A stretch of DNA of 64,000 nucleotides from OLB7 sp966250335. GTDB taxonomy: Bacteria; Bacteroidota; Ignavibacteria; OLB7. How positions within the stretch are numbered: position 1 is the stretch's first letter; each line of letters begins with the position of its first letter. The notes under the pieces are model-generated. The model searched no databases, was not told the DNA's origin, and saw only the letters and a list, made by a program, of their open reading frames with translations. The translations under genes were made by a program, and so were the position numbers. Below are positions 37,401 through 45,427 of the stretch, piece after piece. The stretch is taken from contig CBINGZ010000021.1 in NCBI GenBank assembly GCA_966250335.1, positions 1 to 64,000 of the forward strand. Direction: 5' to 3'.

Positions 37401-38173
37401 TCGAAATCGTAGAGATCGATCCGTGCTTCATGAGGAGCACCCGGAGCTGCCGTCGCCATTGCGAGCTTTCGTCCGTCCGGTGAGAACTCCAGGTAGCCTG
37501 CGGGCATCTGCAGGCCTCCCAGCGCGAAGCCGATGGAGGAGACCACCGGCCGAGGCTGGAGTCCCTGATTCGTTACGCGATAGACATGAAAGGAGTCGGT
37601 CACCCAGTTGACCCCTGCCACCCAGACGTCGCTGCCGTTGCAGTGACGAACAGCGGCAAGCTTCTCTGCTGCGGGGGCAAGCAGCGGAACGTTCTTCGTG
37701 ACGACATCGCCGTATCCGTTGTTGAGCGTCATGTCGACGATCGAATACTGTATGCCGTCGGTAACGAAGGTGTTGATCGGTGGGTTGTGCGCCATTGCCC
37801 GGGCTGCGCCCGCCGTAAACACATAATAGATGGTGGAGCTGCCGGGAAGTGGGACGATGAGCGCGGACTGCGTTGTGGAGAAATCCCCTTTCAATCCCGT
37901 GCCTTGCGGCATCACGTTGTGCGATCTGTCCCAGATAGTCATGCCGTCGGTGTAGAAGAGCAGTTCTCCCGTACGCGGATCACATATCGTGGCGCATCCC
38001 TCGGGTGTCGAGAGCTTGCCGTCGGTGAGGGCGACGGGGATACCGCTGTTGAAATCGAGTCCGAACCTTGTGCCGAAATACCAGATGTTATATTCCTTCT
38101 GCGCGTGAGCGGCCGATGGAATCAACAGACATAGTGCGATAAGAACTGCAAAAGAGGTAGAAAATCGATTCAT
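34475..38173 (-). CDS. T9SS-exported protein with eight Cys-rich Ig-like repeats
   Basis: A 1232-residue exported protein. It has a signal peptide (ending SAAHAQ), then a propeller-like N-terminal domain of about 380 residues (YNIWYFGTRFGLDFNSG, GELLFYTDGMTIWDRSHNV, GYLEFSPDGRKLAMA). Eight tandem repeats of about 75-85 residues follow, each containing W-S/T-P-x-x-G-L-S/T-C-x-x-C (YVWSPAYGLSCIDC, YSWTPREGLSCPDC, YTWSPAEGLSCTDC and others), usually followed by PIASP and a Y-T-V strand, and another Cys near each repeat start (TIC-x-G). The sorting domain starts EPNKPNPFNPATEI and ends MTLVK. Similar PKD-like modules occur in large Bacteroidota adhesins. The ATG at 38173 has a CAGGAG site. A collapsed paralogue lies just upstream (38341). 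Confidence 0.88.
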   Translation of the reverse strand: MNRFSTSFAVLIALCLLIPSAAHAQKEYNIWYFGTRFGLDFNSGIPVALTDGKLSTPEGCATICDPRTGELLFYTDGMTIWDRSHNVMPQGTGLKGDFSTTQSALIVPLPGSSTIYYVFTAGAARAMAHNPPINTFVTDGIQYSIVDMTLNNGYGDVVTKNVPLLAPAAEKLAAVRHCNGSDVWVAGVNWVTDSFHVYRVTNQGLQPRPVVSSIGFALGGLQMPAGYLEFSPDGRKLAMATAAPGAPHEARIDLYDFDVMTGKISGGRKLDSNMQPYALCFSPDNSKLYAGGSSFLVQHDLLTGVAAGIALGGGTVQSGPDGRLYVTQPSYNPDFPAMLGVIERPNLPGPACSFKPNFMTLGPTPFGSNDANNVGLPTQIRRGYIEPIDRLRDTIICRGGSVRLNVSEGDRYVWSPAYGLSCIDCPDPIASPSEPMTYTVSIIDDLVCGKMEQVHIDIDTLIFTQHDTTICVGEEVMLEAKRKGSTSRYSWTPREGLSCPDCAVTTARPERTTVYTITTVTGDGCVLSDSMVIHVNPLPKIDAGPDVAICPGGSTWLLASGGLRYEWSPVEGLTCNECENPVARPKETTTYTVRTWNDFGCSAVDSVTVFVSRPQVDAGPWLTICPGDSARLRAKGALSYTWSPAEGLSCTDCPDPIATPGRTTKYTVVGADSLGCTAQDTITVVIGSSITATAYGDTTICAGSYTRISAAGGSHFRWTPSDGLSCDNCPEPIATPSVTTRYVVVVRGNGSCPPDSAEVTVAVVPLPVADAGKDVTICGGGSTRLVATGGTEYRWSPADGLSCTDCPDPIASPASSTTYTVVVANGIDCADTASVTVSVAPPIQVEAGTDMTVCPGAEAYLSAKGASRYSWTPVDRLSCTDCPDPIASPLSTTTYIVTGTSSDGCTDSDSVTVSVGLLPVVDLSPDTSICRGETAILRASGGIAYRWSPTVGLSCPDCGTTEARPDSTTDYTVTVSGPDGCTATETVRVVVNDGTMEILARIDRNHRLSPSTGADLPILLDASTAPFTADRIDISIRYDARVLRLTGIDLASTLLDGWTKENEANDMMKGSYSVTLRAPGTETLSGPGTLAGLRFDGFIGPVDSSEIDLLFSIPDIRCRTVRSLPGLARLDSICGLSLRLIRVGLEDFALEPNKPNPFNPATEINFSLGLDGPARLMIFDISGRRVATLIDEPLASGRYAVTWDASDHPSGIYYCRLSSGTWSRTMIMTLVK

Positions 38174-38340
38174 GCCGGAACTCCTGTCAGGGGGGATAAG
38201 GATCGGCCCGGGGACGGCCGCCGATGAATCAGCGTCTGAATACGATATTGGCGACGCCCGTGTTCCGACTCCGGGAGAGTGGAACAGGACGTCGCCAATA
38301 TATTGATCCTGATGATGAGATGATACCCGTCGGTCCGGTT

Positions 38341-38620
38341 TTACTTCATGAGCGTCACCATCATGGCGCGGCTTCACATGTCGCTGCTCAGGCGGCAGTC
38401 GTAGATCCCCGACGGATGCTCGATGTTACCGGCGACAACCGCCCCGTATCCATCGTTATGTCTCAGATCGACGATCGAGTACCGTATGCCGTCGAGGACC
38501 GCTCTTCGATCACGACGAGCCGTGCTTTCCGATCCCATGCCGGCGGGAGGGCCGTCGCCTCGATCGGCATGATGCCGTCGACATGGATGACGATCATGGG
38601 GATATCGGTCGCCGGCTGGG
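38341..38620 (-). pseudogene. collapsed paralogue of the Cys-repeat surface protein
   Basis: On the minus strand this segment reads DGIRYSIVDLRHNDGYGAVV, matching the N-terminal region of the gene at 34475-38173 (DGIQYSIVDMTLNNGYGDVV). It then jumps directly to EHPSGIYDCRLSS, matching that gene's extreme C-terminal sorting domain, and ends VTLMK and TAA at 38341. A TGA replaces the Trp codon of the final strand. So some 1000 codons between the two blocks are gone, and a stop is present. Sequence further to the right (to about 38620) may be more of it, but I could not align it. Confidence 0.85.
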
Positions 38621-38719
38621 TGGGACGAAAACGGCTCCCCGTTTCGTATCTTCCCCTCGATCGCATCGCAGCCCGGCCCCCTCCATATCGTCTCCCAATA
38701 TTCATCGATTCACGCGGCA

Positions 38720-41700
38720 ATGGGATCTCCCTCGGAACTCCGTGTCTTCGTCTCCTCGACGTTCATAGATCTGCGCGCCGAGCGCGAGCTTCTCGTCAGG
38801 ACGATCTTCCCGGAACTGCGCGCCTACTGTCGTGAGCGGGGAATCTCCTTCGCCGAGGTCGATCTGCGCTGGGGAGTGACCGACGAGGATCAGGTTCTGG
38901 GACATCTTTTCCGCACCTGCCTTGAGGAGATCGACAACTGCCGTCCCTATTTCATCGGGCTCACCGGCGACCGCTACGGCTACATCCCCCAGCTTCATGA
39001 AATCCACAAGGACCCCGACCTGTTGACCCGCTACCCCTGGGTCGAGGATGCGGTGATGGACGAGGCGTCGATCATCGATATGGAGTTCCGTTACGGCGTG
39101 CTCGACGACCCCGTGTCGAGAGGTTCGTCGCGCTTCTTCTTCAGGACATATCGGGAGGGGATGGAGATCGAGGAGCGTCTGGAGGAGCTGAAGGATCGGG
39201 TGCGCGCCTCAGGAGCGTTCGTCGCGGAGTTCAGCGACCCGGCCGAGCTGGGGAGGATGATCCGCGAGGAACTGCTCGGCGTCATCGAGAGCGATTTCCC
39301 CGATGCGGTCCCGCCGACCCCGCTCGAACAGGAACGGGCCCGTCACGAGGCGTTCGCCTCCAGCCGCCGCAAGGCATATATCCCTAATGCGACATATCTG
39401 AAATGCCTGAACGACCACGCGGCCGGGAGCGGTCCTCCGCTGGTCGTCTACGCCGGATCGGGAGCGGGGAAGAGCGCGCTCCTCTCGTTCTGGGCCGAGC
39501 AGTACAGGCGCCGCCATCCCGATGCGCATGTCGTGGAGCATTACGTCGGGATCGGCGCGGGAGCCGCGGACCATTACGCGATCATGCATCGCATTATGAG
39601 TGAAATCCGCGAACGGTTCGGCAGAAGCGAGACGGTCCCGTCGATCCCTCGGGAGATCATGCGCGAGTTCCCGAACTGGCTCGGCTTCACCACCGGGCGG
39701 CCGCTGGTGCTGATCCTCGACGCGGTCAACCAGCTCTCCGGCGCGGCGCTCAATCTCGACTGGCTCCCCGCGTTCATCCCCCGGAACATCAGACTCGTCG
39801 TCTCCTCCACGATGGAATCGACCCTGGCCCAGCTTCGGAAACGGAACTGGTCCCCCCTGGAGGTGCTGCCGCTGACGGTGAAGGAGCGGGAGGCGATCGT
39901 CGTCAGGTTCCTGTCGGAATATCGCAAGGCGCTGGGAGCCGATCTCGTCAGAAGAATATCGGAGGATGAGAAATGCTCGCAGCCTCTCTTCCTGCGCACG
40001 CTGCTGGAGGAGCTGCGCCTTTTCGGCAGGCACAGCCTGCTGGCCGGGCGGATCGAGCACTACCTGGCGACGACCGGGCCGGAGGATCTCTTCCGTATGG
40101 TGCTGGAACGGCTGGAGGAGGATTTCGGCAGGGATGAGATATCCGACGTGATGTCCCTGATCTGGGCTTCCCGCGACGGACTGACCGAGGACGATCTGGT
40201 GGCGATAACCGGTATCCCGCAACCGACGATCTCCATGGTCGCCATGGGGCTCGACTATCACCTGCTGACGAAGAACGGCATCCGGACCTTCTTCCACGAC
40301 TATCTCCGCCGTGCCGTGGAGGTACGATATCTGAACGAAGAGGAGACCAGACGGTCGCAGCATCTGCGGCTTGCGGACTACGCCGAGCGAGTGATCACGG
40401 CGGAACCGGCTACTGCGCCTCTGTTCAGGTTTGCACGCGAACTCCCCGCCCAGCTCCATGCGGCCGGCGCCCGCGACAGGCTCTGCGACGTTCTGGCCGA
40501 TATCAGGATCTTTACCGTACTCTACACGGACGAGATCAAGTACGAGTTCATATCGTACTGGGTCAATCTCTACCGTGAGTTCGACATGGAGGCGGCCTAC
40601 CGGCGCGGGCTCGAGCGTTGGGAGGCCGGATCGCCCGACCCTGATACGAAGGGGCGTGTGCTGGACTCGGTAATCGATGTGCTCGGTGCGCTCGGACGGT
40701 GGGATACAGCCGAAGCGATGCAGCGAGAGCGCCTTGCGAACGTGATAAGGGAGGGGGAGAGGAAGGTCGAGGCGGTGTCCCGGTCGCGTTTGGGAAGATT
40801 GCTCCGAATCCGGGGCGATCATGAGGCGGGACTTACCGAACTGCAGAGGGCGAAGGATCTGTTTCGTGAGCTGGGTGATCTCTCAGGGCTCGTCGTTGCA
40901 CTCGGTTATGAGGGACTGCTGCACGGTCAGCGCGGCAGCAACGATCGTGCGCTCGAATGCTATAGTGAGCAGGAACGGATCTCCCGTGAAATCGGCGACC
41001 GCTACCATCAGGCCCGGGCACTCAGCGATATGGGAAATCTGCACCTCGAGTGGGGTAATGTGAAGCAGGCGCTCGAGTTCTTCGGTCTGCAGGAGAGCAT
41101 CTGCCGTGAACTGGGCGACCGACAGGGGCTTTCACTGGGGATCGTGAGAGCCGGTATCGCCTACATTCAGCTCGACGAGATGGACGAGGCGTTCGATCAT
41201 CTACGGGAAGGTGTGGCCATCTGCCGGGAACTGGGGGACCACACGGCACTGGTCGGAGCGCTCTATAATCTGGGGACGGTTCATATTCGTAGAGGAGAGC
41301 ACGACGCGGCGGGGGAATGCTTCAGAGAAGTGGGATCCCTCGGCAGCCTCTTCAACAGCCCTCGTATATCGGCGACCGCGGAGATAGGGTGGGGAGGGAT
41401 TTGCTGGGGTCGAAGGGAATACGATCGCGCGCTCTATCACTACGGCAACGCATTACGTCAGTTCAGATCCGTCGGCGCCAGGGCTTATGAAACGGTGGCA
41501 TTAATAAGATTCGCCGAGGTGATGACCGATCTTGTGGAACGGAATGCTCCAGGTCACCTTCCGGAATTCGTGCTCGATCATGTTCCCTCAACCGAGTTGC
41601 GCATCGTCATCGAGCATGTGCGAAAATATATCGCAGAGGGAATGGCGATCGCGCGTGATCTCAGGTCGCAGCGGTTTCATCTCTCCGGCGGTATTCTCAT

Positions 41701-41980
41701 CGCCCGCCTTGATGCGGTTGAAGGCCGTCAGGCGGAGGCGGGGCGTCGCCTTCTGGAAATGCTCGAAACCGATATGGGCGATGCCGATCGCGCCGATCTT
41801 CATTACAGGCTCTGGCGGCTTTCGTTCGCGAGTTCCGGCAGGCATTCCTCCCATGAGATCGCCATTGACCATGCCCGTCACCGTCGCGAATCGGCGGCGT
41901 TGTACGAAATGCTTCAGAAGAACAAGCCCTATGCCAGGTACGACAAGCGGTTGGAGGAGCTGAGGGCTTCCGGCGTTTAG
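38720..41980 (+). CDS. DUF4062-STAND NTPase-TPR protein
   Basis: A 1086-residue cytoplasmic protein. Residues about 1-115 are a DUF4062/TIR-like flavodoxin-fold domain (LRVFVSSTFIDLRAERELL, VDLRWGVTD, RPYFIGLTGDRYG). A STAND/NACHT-type NTPase follows: P-loop VVYAGSGAGKSALLSFW at about 245, Walker B LVLILDAVNQLSG at about 330, sensor LVVSSTMESTLAQL, and a winged-helix segment through about 560. The last ~450 residues are tandem TPRs (LLRIRGDHEAGLTEL, ISREIGDRYHQARAL and NICRELGD-type spacings). This matches nephrocystin-3/TEP1-like proteins and several bacterial antiphage STAND sensors. It should bind nucleotide and oligomerise after the TPRs sense a trigger. No linked effector gene is visible; DUF4062 may be the effector. 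Confidence 0.85.
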   Translation: MGSPSELRVFVSSTFIDLRAERELLVRTIFPELRAYCRERGISFAEVDLRWGVTDEDQVLGHLFRTCLEEIDNCRPYFIGLTGDRYGYIPQLHEIHKDPDLLTRYPWVEDAVMDEASIIDMEFRYGVLDDPVSRGSSRFFFRTYREGMEIEERLEELKDRVRASGAFVAEFSDPAELGRMIREELLGVIESDFPDAVPPTPLEQERARHEAFASSRRKAYIPNATYLKCLNDHAAGSGPPLVVYAGSGAGKSALLSFWAEQYRRRHPDAHVVEHYVGIGAGAADHYAIMHRIMSEIRERFGRSETVPSIPREIMREFPNWLGFTTGRPLVLILDAVNQLSGAALNLDWLPAFIPRNIRLVVSSTMESTLAQLRKRNWSPLEVLPLTVKEREAIVVRFLSEYRKALGADLVRRISEDEKCSQPLFLRTLLEELRLFGRHSLLAGRIEHYLATTGPEDLFRMVLERLEEDFGRDEISDVMSLIWASRDGLTEDDLVAITGIPQPTISMVAMGLDYHLLTKNGIRTFFHDYLRRAVEVRYLNEEETRRSQHLRLADYAERVITAEPATAPLFRFARELPAQLHAAGARDRLCDVLADIRIFTVLYTDEIKYEFISYWVNLYREFDMEAAYRRGLERWEAGSPDPDTKGRVLDSVIDVLGALGRWDTAEAMQRERLANVIREGERKVEAVSRSRLGRLLRIRGDHEAGLTELQRAKDLFRELGDLSGLVVALGYEGLLHGQRGSNDRALECYSEQERISREIGDRYHQARALSDMGNLHLEWGNVKQALEFFGLQESICRELGDRQGLSLGIVRAGIAYIQLDEMDEAFDHLREGVAICRELGDHTALVGALYNLGTVHIRRGEHDAAGECFREVGSLGSLFNSPRISATAEIGWGGICWGRREYDRALYHYGNALRQFRSVGARAYETVALIRFAEVMTDLVERNAPGHLPEFVLDHVPSTELRIVIEHVRKYIAEGMAIARDLRSQRFHLSGGILIARLDAVEGRQAEAGRRLLEMLETDMGDADRADLHYRLWRLSFASSGRHSSHEIAIDHARHRRESAALYEMLQKNKPYARYDKRLEELRASGV

Positions 41981-42030
41981 AACATATCGTTCGGTGGTAT
42001 GCCGATTCGTATCGTTTCGGGACTTCAGGT

Positions 42031-43062
42031 ATGCCGGTCATGAGATCCATATTGCCCTCCCTTGAAAGGCACGGCGCTCTATGCCGCACGGCCCAACGCA
42101 TGGTCGACGTAGTTCTGCCGGCCCTCGCCGTTGCCGCTTGTTCCTCACCCGACCAGCCTTCCTCCAATGCGAGTCACGTTCTCACGGGCGCCGTGCTCGG
42201 CGGCGCCGGAAAACCGGTCGTCGGCGCCTCGATCACGCTCGATCCCGGCGGGCGCTCCGCCGTCACGGACGGCTCCGGCCGGTTCTCGGTCGGCGGTCTG
42301 GAGCCGGGGAGCTATCGCGTTGCGGCGGCCCGTGACGGGTTCTCCACCGAGTCGGGGTTTCTGATAAGTCGCGATACGACCGATGTCCTCATGCGTCTCG
42401 GAATCTGGAAGCCCGTATGGGCGGATGAGTTCGACGGCGCCGCGCTCGACTCCGGCGAGTGGACCTGGTACACCGGCGAATCGGGTGTTCCCGGCGAGGA
42501 TGTCTACTACACGATGGAGAACGTCGAGGTCCGCGACGGCATCCTCAGGATGAAGGTCGATCGACGGCCGATGGGAACGGTCGGGCATACCGGGGCCTCG
42601 ATCTTCACGCAAAAGCTCTGGATGAACGGGCGCTTCGAGATCCGCGCGCGCGTTCCCGCCGGCAGGGGGCTCTGGTTCGCTCACTGGCTCTGGCCGTCGC
42701 AGCACTCCACGCCGGAGATCGACATCATGGAACTGCTCGGAAGAGATCCCGGCACGATCTACGGAACCTATCACTACACCGATTCGACGGGGGAACGGAG
42801 ACGGAAGCAGATCCCGCACGGCGGAGCGGACTTCTCGGCGGTCTTCCATACCTTTGCCGTCGAGTGGTTCCCCGGTGAAGGTCGGTGGTTCGTCGACGGG
42901 CGCGAGTATTTCCGCGCGTCGTTCCCGCAGGCGGATCGGGAGATGCGCCTGATGCTGACCAACCAGGTCGGCGGAAGCTGGGCCGGCATGCCCGATTCCA
43001 CGACCCTCTTCCCGCAGTTCCACGAGATCGACTTCGTGCGGATATATCGTCCCGCGGAATAA
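42031..43062 (+). CDS. GH16 family glycoside hydrolase lipoprotein
   Basis: A 343-residue probable lipoprotein: lipobox LAVAAC near residue 38, followed by a carboxypeptidase-regulatory-like module (about 50-125; LTGAVLGGAGKPVVGASITL) and a GH16 concanavalin-like catalytic domain from about 130 to the end. The active-site signature EIDIMELLG contains the ExDxxE nucleophile/acid pair. WAHWLWP-like (LWFAHWLWPSQHSTPEIDI), VEWFPGEGRWFVDGREYF and the final DFVRIYRPAE are typical of laminarinase/beta-1,3-1,4-glucanase-like members. It likely hydrolyses an algal or plant beta-glucan or similar polysaccharide at the cell surface. It follows the STAND gene by 50 bases but is functionally unrelated. 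Confidence 0.93.
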   Translation: MPVMRSILPSLERHGALCRTAQRMVDVVLPALAVAACSSPDQPSSNASHVLTGAVLGGAGKPVVGASITLDPGGRSAVTDGSGRFSVGGLEPGSYRVAAARDGFSTESGFLISRDTTDVLMRLGIWKPVWADEFDGAALDSGEWTWYTGESGVPGEDVYYTMENVEVRDGILRMKVDRRPMGTVGHTGASIFTQKLWMNGRFEIRARVPAGRGLWFAHWLWPSQHSTPEIDIMELLGRDPGTIYGTYHYTDSTGERRRKQIPHGGADFSAVFHTFAVEWFPGEGRWFVDGREYFRASFPQADREMRLMLTNQVGGSWAGMPDSTTLFPQFHEIDFVRIYRPAE

Positions 43063-43096
43063 TCCCTTCTCACCTCTCGGTTTATCCTGACAGGAT

Positions 43097-45331
43097 ATGT
43101 CGTTCAGTCCCTTCGTCCGATTTCTATCGTGCTGCTCCCTCCTCTTCCTTCCGGTCATCGCGTCGGCACAGCCGGTCGAGATCCGGGGGATCGTGAACGA
43201 TTACGTCGTGGTGACCTCGATCGATTACTGCACGAACTCCCTGGCCGTCGAGAACGCGTTCCTCTTCAAGCCGGGCGATCGCGCGATGCTGATTCAGGTG
43301 ATCGGGGCGGTTGTCGACACGGCGGAACGGGAGGACGCGGGGGGGATCGTCGATCTGAAGAACACGGGCCGTTGGGAGCTCGTCACCGTCGCGGCGGTCT
43401 CCGGCGACGACCTTACGATCGGGAACCGGCTGCTGAACGACTACGATTCGATCGGCGTGCAGCTTGTCCGCATGCCGTCGCTGAAGGATGCCGTCGTGAT
43501 CGCTCCTCTCGTCGCGCATCCGTGGGACGGGAGGATCGGCGGGGTGGTGGCGATCGAGGTTGCGGGGGAGCTGACTCTCAATGCCGATGTCGACGCCTTC
43601 AGCGCCGGGTTCGCGGGGGGAGAGCCCTCGGAAAATATCGGGGCGCCCCCTTCGGAACATCTCTGGCAGGATCCCTACTCCGGCAGGGGAGGGATCAAGG
43701 GGGGAGGGATCGCGAACCTGGAGTTCGTGAAATCGGCAGGTCGCGGACCGAGAGGGAACGGCGGCGGAGGAGGAAACTCCCTGAACGCCGGCGGCGGAGG
43801 AGGAGGGAATGCCGGGATGGGGGGAAGAGGAGCCTCCGGCGGCGACTGGAACCTCGGGCTCGATTCCTACGGACTCCCCGGCGCCGGACTTGCCGACGGG
43901 ATCGCCGAGGGGCGCATCTTCATGGGAGGCGGCGGCGGCGGCGGTCAGCAGAACAATCATCGGGCGACGGCGGGAGGGGACGGCGGCGGCATTGTTCTGC
44001 TGAAGGCCGGGAGGATCAGATCGGAGTTCCGGACGGTCTCCGCCGTCGGTCGTGGGGCGTCGCGAAGCGGTGTGGACGGCGCCGGGGGAGGGGGCGCCGG
44101 AGGAACGATCGTGATCGATACGAAGGAGATCGTCGGATCGCTCTACCTCTCGGCGCGCGGCGGTGCGGGAGGCGACAACGACAGCGACGGCGATACCTGG
44201 GCGATTCATCCTCCGGGGGGCGGCGGTGGAGGGGGAGCGGTGATCCTTTCCCTTGCGGAGATTCCGGAGAGGGTATCGGTGGAGCTTGGGGGAGGGGGCG
44301 CCGGCCGGATTCTGAACGAGCATGAGAACGATCTCGGCGCATATCCTCTGGAGGGAGGGCGCGGGATGCTTCTCTTCTCCCGTCCGGTCGTCGAAAGCAC
44401 GATTCCGTTCCGGCCGGTCATGGCCGACTGCGGGCCCGATCTCACCCTCTGTCTCGGTTCGGGGACGCCGATCGGGGCGCCGGCGAATCCTCCGGGCGTT
44501 CCGGTCTCCTACAGGTGGTCTCCTTCCGAGGGGCTCAGTTCCGACACGGTGGCGGTTCCCGTTGCCTCTCCGTCGAGGTCGACTCTCTACACGATGCGGG
44601 CGTGGGACCGGCACGGCTGCGAGAGTGTCGACACGATGATGCTGACGGTGGCGCCGCCGACGGCGCATCTGCGCGGCGACTCCTCCGGGGTCGTCAGGTT
44701 CGCGCCGAGGCTGCGGTTTACCGACACCTGCCGTGCGGTTCCTATTGAGAACGAGGGGCCCGATTCGCTGATTCTTGAGGCGCCGGTTCTTTTCGGCAAC
44801 CAGGCCTTCTCGATCCCTCCGCATCAGTTCCCGATACGGATACCTCCCGGCGGGCGGGCGACGATGGAGATCTGCTACGCGCCGTCGGAGATGGTGGAAT
44901 ATCGCGACACGGCGCTTCTTCGGATCGGCTGTCTCGGCTCGTTCCTGCTGATCGCGGCGGCGCATGACGGCAGGGCATCGGGGGAGATCTGCGGTTCCGA
45001 TCTCGGTTTCCGACCGGTGGAGGGAACCCGCGACCTGCTCGACGTACGGATGCCGCAGCCGAACCCCGGCTCCGGAAAGATCGCGCTCGGATACACCCAC
45101 ATCGCCCGGGACGCGAACGACCCGCCGCCTCGCTGCCATCTCTACAGCACCCTTGGAGCCGTTATTGCAGAAGCGCGACCTTCAACCTTGGAACAGGTAG
45201 CCGTCGAGACGGGCTCGGCCACGACCGGCGCCTTCGAGCTTGACCTGCACGACCTCCCGCCCGGCCGTTACATGATCGTGGTAAGAGCGGGAGAGGAGGC
45301 CGTTATGAGGAGTATAGTCGTTGTGCGATAA
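43097..45331 (+). CDS. Gly-rich T9SS-exported surface protein
   Basis: A 744-residue exported protein. It has a signal peptide (FLSCCSLLFLPVIASAQ). The N-terminal domain (about 20-160) contains FKPGDRAMLIQVIGAVVDTA, a pattern common to secreted gliding/adhesion-type proteins. Residues about 180-430 are extremely Gly-rich with runs such as GGGGGGGAV and GRGPRGNGGGGGN, like low-complexity surface fibres. One PKD-like repeat follows (YRWSPSEGLSSDTVAVPV, VDTMMLTVAPP; it lacks the Cys pair seen in the 34475 gene), then an ASH-like module, and a sorting domain starting MPQPNPGSGKIAL and ending SIVVVR. The ATG at 43097 gives the signal. It is probably a surface fibre or matrix protein. Confidence 0.85.
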   Translation: MSFSPFVRFLSCCSLLFLPVIASAQPVEIRGIVNDYVVVTSIDYCTNSLAVENAFLFKPGDRAMLIQVIGAVVDTAEREDAGGIVDLKNTGRWELVTVAAVSGDDLTIGNRLLNDYDSIGVQLVRMPSLKDAVVIAPLVAHPWDGRIGGVVAIEVAGELTLNADVDAFSAGFAGGEPSENIGAPPSEHLWQDPYSGRGGIKGGGIANLEFVKSAGRGPRGNGGGGGNSLNAGGGGGGNAGMGGRGASGGDWNLGLDSYGLPGAGLADGIAEGRIFMGGGGGGGQQNNHRATAGGDGGGIVLLKAGRIRSEFRTVSAVGRGASRSGVDGAGGGGAGGTIVIDTKEIVGSLYLSARGGAGGDNDSDGDTWAIHPPGGGGGGGAVILSLAEIPERVSVELGGGGAGRILNEHENDLGAYPLEGGRGMLLFSRPVVESTIPFRPVMADCGPDLTLCLGSGTPIGAPANPPGVPVSYRWSPSEGLSSDTVAVPVASPSRSTLYTMRAWDRHGCESVDTMMLTVAPPTAHLRGDSSGVVRFAPRLRFTDTCRAVPIENEGPDSLILEAPVLFGNQAFSIPPHQFPIRIPPGGRATMEICYAPSEMVEYRDTALLRIGCLGSFLLIAAAHDGRASGEICGSDLGFRPVEGTRDLLDVRMPQPNPGSGKIALGYTHIARDANDPPPRCHLYSTLGAVIAEARPSTLEQVAVETGSATTGAFELDLHDLPPGRYMIVVRAGEEAVMRSIVVVR

Positions 45332-45427
45332 GTAGTAGATCCTTCATCAGCAGAAAGAGGGCAGCCTCGGACACGATGCCATCGTCCGTCGGGGCTTGAT
45401 TGCGGCAATCCTCCAGTCCCTGCTCTG

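Noticed and set aside
38720..43062. STAND gene and GH16 gene as one functional operon
   Set aside because: They are only 50 bases apart, but one is a cytoplasmic NTPase sensor and the other an exported polysaccharide hydrolase; adjacency alone does not support a joint role.
43740..44330. Dense short repeats that could suggest a CRISPR or satellite array
   Set aside because: They are GGC/GGA codon runs of a Gly-rich protein with no regular spacer-repeat unit.
43124..45139. 671-codon minus-strand frame
   Set aside because: Mirror of the Gly-rich T9SS gene; low-complexity Arg/Pro composition.
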